Below, piece after piece: positions 48,988 through 60,155 of a stretch of 64,000 bases of DNA. The stretch spans positions 35,323,540 to 35,387,539 of the forward strand of contig CM057233.1 in NCBI GenBank assembly GCA_029891385.1. The letters run 5' to 3'. The notes under the pieces are model-generated. The model saw only the letters and a list, made by a program, of their open reading frames with translations, was not told the origin of the DNA and searched no databases. Numbering within the stretch: the stretch's first letter is position 1; every line of letters begins with the position of its first letter. The position numbers and the translations under genes are program-made. Source of the stretch: Erythroxylum novogranatense. Lineage: Eukaryota; Streptophyta; Magnoliopsida; Malpighiales; Erythroxylaceae.

Positions 48988-49624
48988 TAACGCGCACCGT
49001 AAAAGGATTGATGACAATTTGATGGTATTTTTGATAGGTATTTTGTGTTGGTGTGTATTCGACCTTGAGGAATTAAGAAGGATGGAAAGTTGGAATTCAA
49101 CAAACAAAAAAAGTGAGGATACGCAAGGTTTGATTTCTACGACATCTCTTGGAAACTTGTTCCAAACAATCCTGATGATCAAAATAAAAACCAAAGAAAC
49201 GAACAATCGACACGCCACAATTGGGAAAGCAATTAATAAGTGAAAGATGGTTCGAAAGGTAACAAGAACAAGAGAATAATGTTTCTCCCTATTGAAGCCG
49301 ATGGCTCGTCAACAATTCTGATCTAAAGTTCTGAAAATTTGACCTAAAAAATCACATATTTATACCTAGGTTAAATAATAAAAGGTTGGGCTAAAATATA
49401 TGGAAGCCTAAAAGAACAAAGTCCAAAAACTAAATAAATAAGTCTGATGTGTTGCGCCACTACTGGATCCATATGCTCTTGGGCTTAAGTGATGAAGCAT
49501 TAAAATAGACCAAATCTTCTTGTCTTCAAGCTCCAAGTGTATAAGATCCAAGGATTTCAGTTAAATGGATTAGTTTGGGCTCAATTCCATTAAACTCTCC
49601 TCCAATAGGCTTGGAGCTCACCAT
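48988..49624 (-). repeat. 5' LTR of Gypsy D, U5-side part
   Basis: A direct repeat of 45451-46084, interrupted at 49624 by E. A minus-strand ORF seen here is the relic of the 3' LTR coding end. Confidence 0.9.
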
Positions 49625-49670
49625 TGTTGGGTCCGAAACCCAACTACTTAGACTTAACACTTTCACTCTA

Positions 49671-49689
49671 TGCTCTGATACCACAACTG
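49671..49689 (-). other. Fossil PBS inside the LTR end of E
   Basis: The minus strand reads CCCAACAGTTGTGGTATCAG then AGCATAGAG: an LTR-end-like CCCAACA followed by a PBS-like TGGTATCAGAGC, 46-64 bp before the true LTR end. Exactly the same arrangement (first base of the inner TGTTGGG changed to A) is in the other LTR at 54672-54690. The LTR thus appears to have grown by including an older PBS. Confidence 0.7.
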
Positions 49690-51861
49690 TTGGGACCCGA
49701 TCCAGAGACCGGCACCCCAACCCGAAAATGGAAGCCAAAGCGAAATGAATCACAAAGAGGCGGAACAAATAAAACGATTGATCACAAAGCAAAACGAACG
49801 GATCATAGATCGAAGCAAAGCGGAGCAAAACACCAAACGAATCGAAATCGTATTATCGAATAGCTGAAATACGAAACAAATACGGACCGAATACGAATCA
49901 AAAACAGATACGGAACAGATCGAACCAAAGCAAACAAATCCGACGTCCGAAAACAAAGAACAGTGAAAAGCGTCGCGTTGGAATTCCTTGGACTCAAACT
50001 GTCCCAAAATCTGGTATAATTTTTTGTTCTTTCTTTTCCTTTCCTTATTTATTCATCTTTATTCAAAGCTTATACTAATCAAAACAATATCATTTCCCTT
50101 TTTTGGAAATTCATTCTAAACAAAATCCCACTTACTTGATTCTTCATGTTCAAACCACATCTCTTCAATAAATTCAAAACTTGTCATTCTCTTTATTTGC
50201 CAATAAACACATAATACATATACCACTATACTACCCTACAAAAATCGGGCAGCATAACGGCTATAATAAGCTAACCCAAAACCTACACACATAGGATTTA
50301 AAACTCACTTTTATAATTCATCTCAACCACACAATCCTCAAATCATTACACAAATCTCATAATGCAATACAATACATACTCAACTTTATAAATCAATTCC
50401 TTATACAACCCAATCATTCTCATCTATCATAACTATACATAAGTTCTTATACAATTCCATAATCCGAATACATCATGAACGAAACGCTTACATTACATTA
50501 ATGGCCTTCCAAGCCATATACAATTTTCCAATGATCAAAATCCAAAGTACACAATGCACAATATTTCTCAATTTCTCAACAACATCTAAACTTTACAATA
50601 GTTCAATAAGAACTCATACAAACAAAATCTCTCATTTTCTTTCACCCGATCTTCTTCTCATCACCTGTGGATGGGAATGAAGGGGGGTGAGCTTAAAAAG
50701 CCCGTGGGTAAAAGGTTTATAATCAATCATAAGCAAAACCGTTCAAAAGTTTACTGCCATAGAAATTTCTTGTTGAAAATCCATAAAATGCTCGTTTCTC
50801 AAATTTTTGTCATGTATTGAAATCCATTATCCGCAAAACATAAATGTATCAACTTGTTCAAAAATCACAATTTCATAATGCAATACCTCATCTCATAACA
50901 CATATTTGCATACAATTCAATCCAAAGCATAGCTTAGCACATTAATATGCGAATGCACAATCAATTGGCTCGAGGGGTTCCGTGAAACAAAACGGATAAA
51001 CCAAAGTTTATACCGTGAATGAAACGAGTCTATTTTCAGATCTCGTGTGGCACAAGCGGCCAGCCGGGAGAAGGCTTTTTTCAACGTGCACGTGACTTAC
51101 GAAACGGTTCCTCTCTCGCCCAAACAAAGCACATAAACAATGATCAAACTCATTTCATTGAAATGAAATGCTTTCATGCTTTTCATATTCTTTTTCTTCT
51201 TTCCAATAAATCACCATGCCATGCTCAAATACATAGCATAATCACATCACAATTCAATTCTCATCAAAGTGTCATATATTTCTCAATGCATAACATAACA
51301 TAACATAACACATCACAATGCATTTTTGCATGCTCATAACCATTCAAATCCAATTCATGGAGTATATGAACACATATAAACCAATTCTTTAAATCATTTT
51401 AAAACAATATATGCACAATCATAAAATATTTGAAATCATTTTATTCTCTCAATTTGGAAAAAAAATCTTTAATGGCTTATTATTCAACTATAAACATGAA
51501 ACCCACCTCATATCCATGCTTAGAGCTTGATTAGAGCTTCAATTCTCCAAAGCCTTTCTTCTTTCTCCCAATTTCAAATTCCCTAAATCAAATTAACCCA
51601 AATTCCACTTCATAAAGATCATGATTTTGAAAATTGATTACATAAATCACAAACCCATACTCATATCAAGACATCTAAATCAAGAACTTCCAAAATCCCC
51701 AAATCTCAAAATTTGGACATAAACCCTAAGTAATTCGCATCCAAATTAAACATAACCCAAGGCTTAATCATCAAAATTAACTTCAAAATCCACAAACCCA
51801 TATCAACCTTAAACTATCCAAACCAAAAACTCACTAAAAACTCAAGGATTAAAACTCATCT

Positions 51862-51869
51862 CTTACCTT
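51862..51869 (-). other. Consensus splice donor in E 3' LTR
   Basis: The minus strand reads AAAG|GTAAGA, about 250 bp downstream of the TATA box. The same site is in the other LTR (cut at 56860). Confidence 0.45.
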
Positions 51870-52117
51870 TTCATTCTCTATTTTCGACACTTCTAAGCTT
51901 GATAGAAAACTCTCTTCATCCTCCATGTTTTTCCCTTCTTGAAGCACTTAAAAATCACCCTTGAAGCCCTTGAAAAATCAAGCCCTAACAGCTCCTCTTT
52001 TTCTCTCCACCGAAACTCCATCTCCTTTCTCTCTTTTCTTTCATTTCTTCCTCTTCTCTCTTTGTTTCTTTCTCTAATTTTCGTGGGCTCCTTCTCTTCC
52101 AAATGAAAGAAACTCTC

Positions 52118-52124
52118 TTATATA
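52118..52124 (-). promoter_or_regulatory. TATA box of E 3' LTR
   Basis: The minus strand reads CACTATATAAGAGAG; it is also in the other LTR at 57112-57118 (with ACTATATAAGAG). It is followed downstream by a GA-rich leader. Confidence 0.6.
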
Positions 52125-53283
52125 GTGCCAGGTCATTAAATGAGAGTTAATTGTCCAAATTGCCCTCCCATGCAAGGCTAAACTCTTACCTCTTAAAGTG
52201 GACTTCCAAAACTGCCCCTGAATTCATTTTCATTTGAGCTTACTTTAGGACATTATTTTCACCATCCAATTGAAGAAATTAGTCAAAACTTCCTTCTAGA
52301 GAAATGTTCCTCTATGTCTTAATTTCATAATGCCTTAAGAATCACCCAATTTGGAGCACTACATCAAAAGTTATGCTCAAAACATTTCGGGTATGTCTTA
52401 TGCTAACTCATTTTTCCAGCACATTATTTCCATCCAAAATTTACATTCTTAATCCCAATATTGACATTCGATGTCTTCATAACAATTGTAGCTCTATTTC
52501 TATAGTTTAATCCAAATTAAGAATCACCTTAATTGGATGTCTATAGAAAAAGTTATAATCAAAATAATTTCAGATGTTCTCTAATCAAAGACTGCACAGT
52601 AATCTGAAATCAAATTCAGAAATTAAAGATCTTAGGGGCTAAATTGAAATTTACTTTCTTCATATGACTTGTAGACCTATGACTTAATTTTATTTTGCCT
52701 CAAGAATCAATCCAATCGGATCACCACAGATCCCGAATTTCTCAAAATACTGAACTATGTTCAGAAAATAGTCCAACTCACTTTGATTAAATTAATCACC
52801 CTTAATTTAATCTCATAAATTCAAAATTTTCTCATAAAATGAAATTCATTGTCTTAGAAATCCAACGCTTCAAGAATCAACTCAATCGGATGTCGGACAG
52901 AAAAGTTATAAGCAAAGAATTGAACAAAAGTCGGATGAGGAAGGAAGATAGCAAAATCGGAAGGAAACAAATTGTTCCGGTTATTATAAGATTCAATCAA
53001 ACTCTTTCAATTCAACTCCAATTGATACGAATTTTCATGGAGAGATAGATACATGTCTTAGGAATCAAACGCCTCAAGAATAGCCTTATTTGGAGGTCGG
53101 ATGAGGGAGTTATGGCCAAACGAATCCGATATGTTCATATCCTGATTCCTACTGAACATACTTTGGCGCAAATTTCATAACTCTCACTATAGATGTTGTA
53201 TTGACTTCGTTCTTGGACGGTTAGAAAGTAGACATCTAGGGATAAAACTTTCATGAAGACCAAAATTTGAAATTCTGTCTCTA

Positions 53284-53385
53284 TAGGGGTACACGGACCG
53301 TGTAAAAACCACACAGCCCGTGTAACCTTCGGATGAAAACTGTCTCCTGCGCCTGGATTTACACGGCCAGACCGTGTAACTTACG
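53284..53385. repeat. Palindromic TACACGG.CCGTGTA motifs in E 3' LTR
   Basis: Motifs of type TACACGGACCGTGTAAA, ACACAGCCCGTGTAAC and TACACGGCCAGACCGTGTAA lie in one 100-bp stretch. The other LTR (58284-58393) has an extra unit with TTTACACGGCCCGTGTAAA. F has one decayed form near 12246. Confidence 0.85.
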
Positions 53386-54023
53386 GGTATAGCAAAATTT
53401 TCACCCTCCAAGACCCCTCCAAAGGGTCCTAAACCCATCCTAACTTCTCCTATAATCATATCTTACCTAAAATCAACCTTTTCGAGCCCGAGATCACGTC
53501 ACAAACTCTAAAGGTTCTGGAATTTCGATTACCACGACATCCTAGCTTGTAACTAGCATAAATCTCAACTCCGATCTCGAAATCTTGTATGCTTAGTATC
53601 GTTGGAAAGATAAGAGAACAAGCTACAACTTCAAAGAAGGAAACTTTGGCCAATTCCAATTCAATCATTCTAGAATTTCCCTTGAATCAACATACACATT
53701 TTTATCCTCATACAAAACTTAACATTTTCCCAACTTCACTTTCTCTATACAACATCATTTAAAGCAATTTAACTTCCAATTGGAATCCGTTCAACACTCA
53801 ACCTCAATTCATATACTTTCATATTCAATAACCTCTTATCATTCACCAAACATCCTATCTTACATACATAACCATGGTTTATGCTTAAGGTTTCTCAACT
53901 CATCATCCATACTTAGTTCACATTCTAATTTCACAGCCATCTTTATACCAATTCATAATTCAAAGCCATACATAAACTCATATTCCATTTTGATTAATTC
54001 CACTAAAAATTCATGGTCCAACA

Positions 54024-54045
54024 TTTCTCCCCCTCTTAAAAGAAT
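54024..54045 (-). other. Polypurine tract of element E
   Basis: On the minus strand the region contains AAGAGGGGGAGAAA directly before the U3 start TGTTGGACC at 54023. Confidence 0.85.
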
Positions 54046-54607
54046 TTCGTCCTCAAAATTAAGCAATCTCCACATAACACATTCTCTTAACTAATTTCCT
54101 CCAAATGATCCTAATCATTCACATGTTCAAATGTCTCATCACATATATTCATAATGTTTTTCACCTCTTATATCAAATACCATCCATATTATATAAAGAC
54201 ACTATAGCCACAAATCAATTATTTCTTAGCACATTTTCACAAGTCAATGATCTCATTTCTTAAGGAACCCAATATGGACCAATCATCATTTAAAATCAAC
54301 CTATTGATCTTCCATACATATATTTCTATCCTTTATCTCATCTTCTATTATCTCACAAAAGCATAGTCAAATCAATTCTTCTCAATTCATCAAGGAATTC
54401 TAATATCAATCTCCTTAACACATTCCTAATTTCAATCACAATTCTTGTCACCACAATCAAACAATCAAATAGGTTCTTCAAATAATTCATGCAACTTTAT
54501 TCACATCAATATCACATTCTCACAAAATCAAACTTAGCCTTGCAAACTCTTATCAACTTCTCATACAAGTCACTCATACTCATACGCCCAAGTAAGATCA
54601 TATAACT
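54046..54607 (-). other. Internal domain of element E, non-coding
   Basis: About 560 bp between PPT and PBS. It is AT-rich with no ORF matching gag or pol on either strand. It should carry packaging signals if the element was mobilised, but none can be identified by eye. Confidence 0.8.
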
Positions 54608-54621
54608 GGGCTCTGATACCA
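54608..54621 (-). other. Primer-binding site of element E
   Basis: The minus strand reads TGGTATCAGAGCCC, complementary to initiator tRNA-Met, separated from the LTR end (54626) by four bases (GTTG on the minus strand). Confidence 0.88.
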
Positions 54622-54625
54622 CAAC

Positions 54626-57600
54626 TGTTGGGTCCAAAACCCAACTACTTAAACTTAACACTTTCACTCTATGCTCTGATACCACAACTATTGGGACCCG
54701 ATCCGGAGACCGGCGCACCAACCCGAAAACGAAAGCCAAAGCGAAACGAATCACAAAGAGGCGGAACAAATAAAATGATTGATCACAAAGCGAAACGAAC
54801 GGATCATAGATCGAAGCAAAGCGGAGCAAAACACCAAACGAATTGAAATCGTATTATCGAATAGCCGAAATACGAAACAAATACGGATCGAATTCGAATC
54901 AAAAATGGATACAGAACAGATCGAACCAAAGCAAACAAATCCGATGTCCGAAAACAAAGAACAGTGAAAAGTGTCGCGTTGGAATTCCTTGGACTCAAAC
55001 TGTCCCAAAATCCGGTATAATTTTTTTCTTTCTTTTCCTTTCCTTATTCATTCATCTTTATTCAAAGCTCATACTAATCAAAACAATATTATTTCCCTTT
55101 TTTGGAAATTCATTCTAAACAAATCCCACTTACTTGATTCTTCATGTTCAAACCACATCTCATCAATAAATTCAAAACTTGTCATTCTCTTTATTTGCCA
55201 ATAAACACTTAATACATATACCACTATACTACCCTACAAAAATCGGGCAGCATAACGGCTATATTAAGCTAACCCAAAACCTGCACACATAGGATTTAAA
55301 ACTCACTTTTATAATTCAGCTCAACCACACAATCCTCAAATCAGTACACAAATCTCATAATGCAATACAATACATACTCAACTTTATAAATCAATTCCTT
55401 ATACAACCCAATCATTCTCATCTATCATAACTATACACAAGTTCTTATACAATTCTATAATCCGAATACATCATGAACGAAACACTTACATTACATTAAT
55501 GGCCTTCCAATCCATGTACAATTTTCCAATGATCAAAATCCAAAGTACACAATGCACAATATTTCTCAATTTCTCAACAACATCTAAACTTTACAATAGT
55601 TCAATAAGAACTCATACAAACAAAATCTCTCATTTTCCTTCACCCGATCTTCTTCTCATCACCTGTGGATGGGAATGAAGGGAGGTGAGCTTAAAAAGCC
55701 CGTGGGTAACTGGTTTATAATCAATCATAAGCAAAACCGTTCAAAAGTTTACTGCCATCGAAATTTCTTGTTGAAAATCCATAAAATGCTCGTTTCTCAA
55801 ATTTTCGTCATGTATTGAAATCCATTATCCGCAAAACATAAATTTATCAACTTGTTCAAAAATCACAATTTCATAATGCAATACCTCATCTCATAACACA
55901 TATTTGCATACAATTCAATCCAAAGCATAGCTTAGCACATTAATATGCGAATGCACAATCAATTGGCTCGAGGGGTTCCGTGAAACAAAACGGATAAATC
56001 GAAGTTTATACCGTGAACGAAACGAGTCTATTTTCAGATCTCGTGTGGCGCAAGCGGCCAGCCGGGAGAAGGCTTTTGTCAACTTGCACGTGACTTACGA
56101 AACGGTTCCTCTCTCGCCCAAACAAAGCACATAAACAATGATCAAACTCATTTCATTGAAATGAAATGCTTTCATGCTTTTCATATTCTTTTTCTTCTTT
56201 CCAATAAATCACCATGCCATGCTCAAATACATAGCATAATCACATCACAATTCAATTCTCATCAAAGTGTCATATATTTCTCAATGCATAACAAAACATA
56301 ACACATCACAATGCATTTTTGCATGCTCATAACCATTCAAATCCAATTCATGGAGTATATGAACACATTTAAACCAATTCTTTAAATCATTTTAAAACAA
56401 TATATGCACAATCATAAAATATTTGAAATCATTTTATTCACTCAATTTGGAAAAAAAATCTTTAATGGCTTATTATTCAACTATAAACATGAAACCCATC
56501 TCATATCCATGCTTGGAGCTTGATTAGAGCTTCAATTCTCCAAAGTCTTTCTTCTTTCTCCCAATTTCAAATTCCCTAAATCAAATTAACCCAAATTCCA
56601 CTTCATAAAGATCATGATTTTCAAAATTGATTACATAAATCACAAACCCATACTCATATCAAGACATCTAAATCAAGAACTTCCAAAATCCCCAAATCTC
56701 AAAATTTGGGCATAAACCCTAAGTAATTCTCATCCAAAATTAAACATAACCCAAGGCTTAATCATCAAAATTAACTTCAAAATCCACAAACCCATATCAA
56801 CCTTAAACTATCCAAACCAAAGACTCACTAAAAACTCAAGGATTAAAACTCATCTCTTACCTTTTCATTCTCTATTTTCGACACTTCTAAGCTTGATAGA
56901 AACCTCTCTTCATCCTCCATGTTTTTCCCTTCTTGAAGCACTTAAAAATCACCCTTGAAGCCCTTGAAAAATCAAGCCCTAGCAGCTCCTCTTTTTCTCT
57001 CCATCGAAACTCCATCTCCTTTCTCTCTTTTCATTCATTTCTTCCTCTTCTCCCTTTGTTTCTTTCTTTAATTTTCGTGGGCTCCTTCTCTTCCAAATGA
57101 AAGACACTCTCTTATATAGTTCCAGGTCATTAAATGAGAGTTAATTGTCCAAATTGCCCTCCCATGCAAGGCTAAACTCTTACCTCTTAAAGTGGACTTC
57201 CAAAACTGCCCCTGAATTCATTTTCATTTGAGCTTACTTTAGGACATTATTTTCACCATCCAATTGAAGAAATTAGTCAAAACTTCCTTCTAGAGAAATG
57301 TTCCTCTATGTCTTAATTTCATAATGCCTCAAGAATCACGCAATTTGGAGCACTACATCAAAAGTTATGCTCAAAACATTTCGGGTATTTCTTATGCTAA
57401 CTCATTTTTCCAGCACATTATTTCCATCCAAAAATTTACATTCTTAATCTCAATATTGACATTCGATGTCTTCATAACAATTGTAGCTCTATTTCTCTAG
57501 TTTAATCTAAATCAAGAATCACCTTAATTGGATGTCTATAGCAAAAGTTATAATCAAAATAATTTCAGATGTTCTCTAATCCAAGACTGTACAATAATCT

Positions 57601-59036
57601 GAAATCAAATTCAGAAATTAAAGATCTTAGGGGCTAAATTGAAATTTACTTTCTTCATATGACTTGTAGACCTATGACTTAATTTTATTTCTCCTCAAGA
57701 ATCAATCCAATCGGATCACCACAAATCCCGAATTTCTCAAAATACTGAACTATGTTTAGAAAATAGTCCAACTCACTTTGATTAAATTAATCACCCTTAA
57801 TTTAATCTCATAAATTCACAATTTCTCATAAAATGAAATTCATTGTCTTAGGAATCCAACGCTTTAAGAATCAACTCAATCGGATGTCGGACGGAAAAGT
57901 TATAAGCAAAGAATTGAACAAAAGTCGGATGAGGAAGCAAGATAGCAAAATCGGAAGGAAACAAATTGTTCTGATTATCATAAGATTCAATCAAACTCTT
58001 TAAATTCAACTCCAATTGATACACATTTTCATGGAGAGATAGATACATGTATTAAGAATCAAACGCCTCAAGAATAGCCTCATTCGGAGGTCGGACGAAG
58101 GAGTTATGGCCAAACGAATCCGATATGTTCATATCCTGATTCCTACTGAACATACTTTGGCGCAAATGTCATAACTCTCACTATAGATGTCGGATTGACT
58201 TTGTTTTTACACGGTTAGAAAGTAGACATCTAGAGATAAAACTTTTATGAAGACCAAAATTCGAAATTCTGTCTCTATAGGGGTACACGGACCGTGTAAA
58301 AACCACACAGCCCATGTAACCTTCGGGTGAAAACTGTCTCCTGCACCTGGATTTACACGGCCCGTGTAAATCTACACGGCCAGACCGTGTAACTTACGGG
58401 TATAGCAAAATTTTCACCCTCCAAGACCCCTCCAAAGGGTCTTAAACCCATCCTAACTTCTCCGATAATCATATCTTACCTAAAATCAACCTTTTCGAGC
58501 CCGAGATCACGTCACAAACTCTAAAGGTTCGGGAATTTTGATTACCACGACATCCTGGCTTGTAACTAGCATAAATCTCAACTCCGATCTCGAAATCTTG
58601 TATACTTAGTATTGTTGGAAAGATAAGAGAACAAGCTACAACTTCAAAGAAGGCAACTTTGGCCAATTCCATTTCAATCATTGTAGAATTTCCCTTGAAT
58701 CAACATACACATTTTTATCCTCATATAAAACTTAATATTTTCCCAACTTCACTTTCTCTATACAATATCATTCAAAGCAATTTAACTTCCAATTGGAATT
58801 CGTTCAACACTCAACCTCAATTCATATACTCTCATATTCAATAACCTCTTATCATTCACCAAACATCCTATCTTACATACATAACCATGGTTTGTGCTTA
58901 AGGTTTCTCAACTCATCCTCCATACTTAGTTCACATTCTAATTTCACAACCATCTTTATACCAATTCATAATTCAAAGCCATACATAAACTCATATTCTA
59001 TTTTCATTAATTCCACTAAAAATTTGGGGTCCAACA
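54626..59036 (-). repeat. 5' LTR of element E
   Basis: 4411 bp; a direct repeat of 49625-54023 with scattered substitutions and small indels. It contains the same TATA box, donor, palindrome set (with one extra unit) and fossil PBS. Confidence 0.92.
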
Positions 59037-59040
59037 CCAT

Positions 59041-59177
59041 TCTCTCAAGATAAAAACCCACATGCATATAAAGAGCCTCTTTAAGTCTCTTAGTCCTAGC
59101 TTTAATCATGGGTCCTTCTGGCATGACTAGCTCTCTGTCTGGTCCTACTCGATGGTCCATGGTCCCCCTCACATTAG
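59041..59177 (-). repeat. 5' LTR of Gypsy D, U3-side part
   Basis: Resumes the D LTR after E (TCTCTCAAGATAAAA) and matches 46086-46223. Its minus-strand ORF repeats the C-terminal D polypeptide (MPEGPM.KARTKRLKEALY), as expected for coding sequence running into the LTR. It ends at CACATTA with TSD GATTC after it. Confidence 0.9.
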
Positions 59178-59182
59178 ATTCT

Positions 59183-59945
59183 GACATCTAGTGGGGAAAA
59201 AGTGGACCAAACCATAGGATCAGATGAAACCAGATGAAGGGTCAGACAAATTGGGAAAATTGTCATAACTTTCCCTAGAGATGTCGGATTAAGGTATTCT
59301 TTAGATGGTTCGAAAGATAATTTCAAGATCTACAACTTTTATGAGACTTGGAAGACAAATTCGATCATCTATAGTGTCAAAAATGGGACCAAACGATAGG
59401 ATCAGATGAAACCAGATGAAGGGTTAGACGAATTGAGAAATTTATCATAATGTTCCCTATATATGTTGAATTTAGGTGTTCTTTAGATGATTCAAAAGCC
59501 AATTTCAAGATCTTCTTGAAGACCTTGAAGACAAATTTGATCATCTACAGGGTCAAAAATGGGACCAGATGATAGGATCAAATGAACCCAGACGAAGGGT
59601 CAGATGAATTGGGAAAATTGTCATAACTTTCCCTAAAGATGTCGTATTAAGGTGTTCTAAAGGTTCAAAAGATAATTTCAAGATCTACAACCCTCATGAA
59701 GACCTTTAAGACAAATTCAATCATCTACAGGGTCAAAAATGGGACCAAACGATAGGATCAGATGAACCTAGATGAAGGGTCAGATGAATTGAGAAAATTG
59801 TCATAACTTTCCCTAGAGATGTCGGATTAAGGTTTTCTTTAGATGGTTCAAAATATAAGTTCAAGATCTATAACTTTCATGAAGACCTTGAAGACAAATT
59901 CTATCATCTATAGAGTCAAAAATGGGACCAGATCATAGGATTAGA
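59183..59945. repeat. ~180-bp tandem array in element G
   Basis: Anchor CATAACTTT(C)CCTA or variants occurs at 59264, 59446, 59622 and 59802, spacings 182, 176 and 180 bp. The unit includes 'gatgtcggattaaggt', 'caagatctacaac' and 'gggtcagatgaattg'. One more unit lies at 45352 to 45445, so D inserted inside the array (about 180 bp to the next anchor when D is removed). The E LTRs have a single related unit near 53095-53280. Confidence 0.9.
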
Positions 59946-59949
59946 TGAA

Positions 59950-60155
59950 CAGTGACCAGGCGATATGACGTCATCACTAGACGATATAACGCCATCAGAC
60001 GATATGACGTCATCACCAGACGATATGATGTCATCAGAAGATATATTATCACCAGACTATATGACATCATCAAACAAAACATTATCATCAGGCGAAACAT
60101 TATCACCAGACGATATGACGTCATCAGATGATATGACGTCATTAGACGATACAAA
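59950..60155. repeat. Minisatellite with TGACGTCA palindromes
   Basis: A short-period repeat of the type 'agacgatatgacgtcatcacc', with perfect TGACGTCA at 59966, 60005, 60116 and 60134 and decayed copies between (TGATGTCA, TGACATCA, AACGCCA). It is in the U3-like part of G. Confidence 0.9.

Larger units (their letters stand above)
49625..54023 (-). repeat. 3' LTR of element E
   Basis: 4399 bp, collinear with 54626-59036 throughout. No ORF over about 115 codons, and none with a known domain. Landmarks on the minus strand: U3 start TGTTGGACCATGAA, palindromes near 53284-53385, TATA box at 52118-52124, donor at 51866, U5 end CGGACCCAACA. One 20-bp palindrome unit is lost relative to the other LTR near 53365. 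Confidence 0.92.
49625..59036 (-). mobile_element. Element E: non-autonomous, two 4.4-kb LTRs, ~0.6-kb core
   Basis: E begins TGTTGGGTCCGAAACCC (49625) and ends GGGGTCCAACA (59036). It interrupts the D LTR at GCTCACCAT|TCTCTCAAG. The target duplication is CCAT (49621-49624 and 59037-59040), or ACCAT if the last A of the element is shared, so one base is ambiguous. The internal region of 602 bp has PBS next to the 5' LTR and PPT next to the 3' LTR, both in minus orientation, and no coding domain. The element therefore needs proteins from another element. The proportions are LARD-like but with an exceptionally small core. Confidence 0.85.
45451..59177 (-). mobile_element. Gypsy D, gag/protease only, carrying nested E
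   Basis: The outer ends are TAACATACACCG (45451) and CCTCACATTA (59177), with 5-bp TSD GATTC at 45446-45450 and 59178-59182. Without E the element is about 4.3 kb: LTRs of about 0.78 kb, PBS, leader, gag, protease, a short linker, the pol C-terminus and PPT. RT, RNase H and integrase are absent. The ends are TA..TA instead of TG..CA, a known minor class of LTR termini. It inserted into the tandem array of G. Confidence 0.85.

Noticed and set aside
49750..55204. Several overlapping 60-100 codon ORFs in the E LTRs
   Set aside because: Found in overlapping frames on both strands, with no domain; they recur only because the LTR is duplicated.
59183..59945. Centromeric satellite
   Set aside because: Only about five units are present and they are embedded in LTR sequence homologous to E; a satellite would need long arrays.
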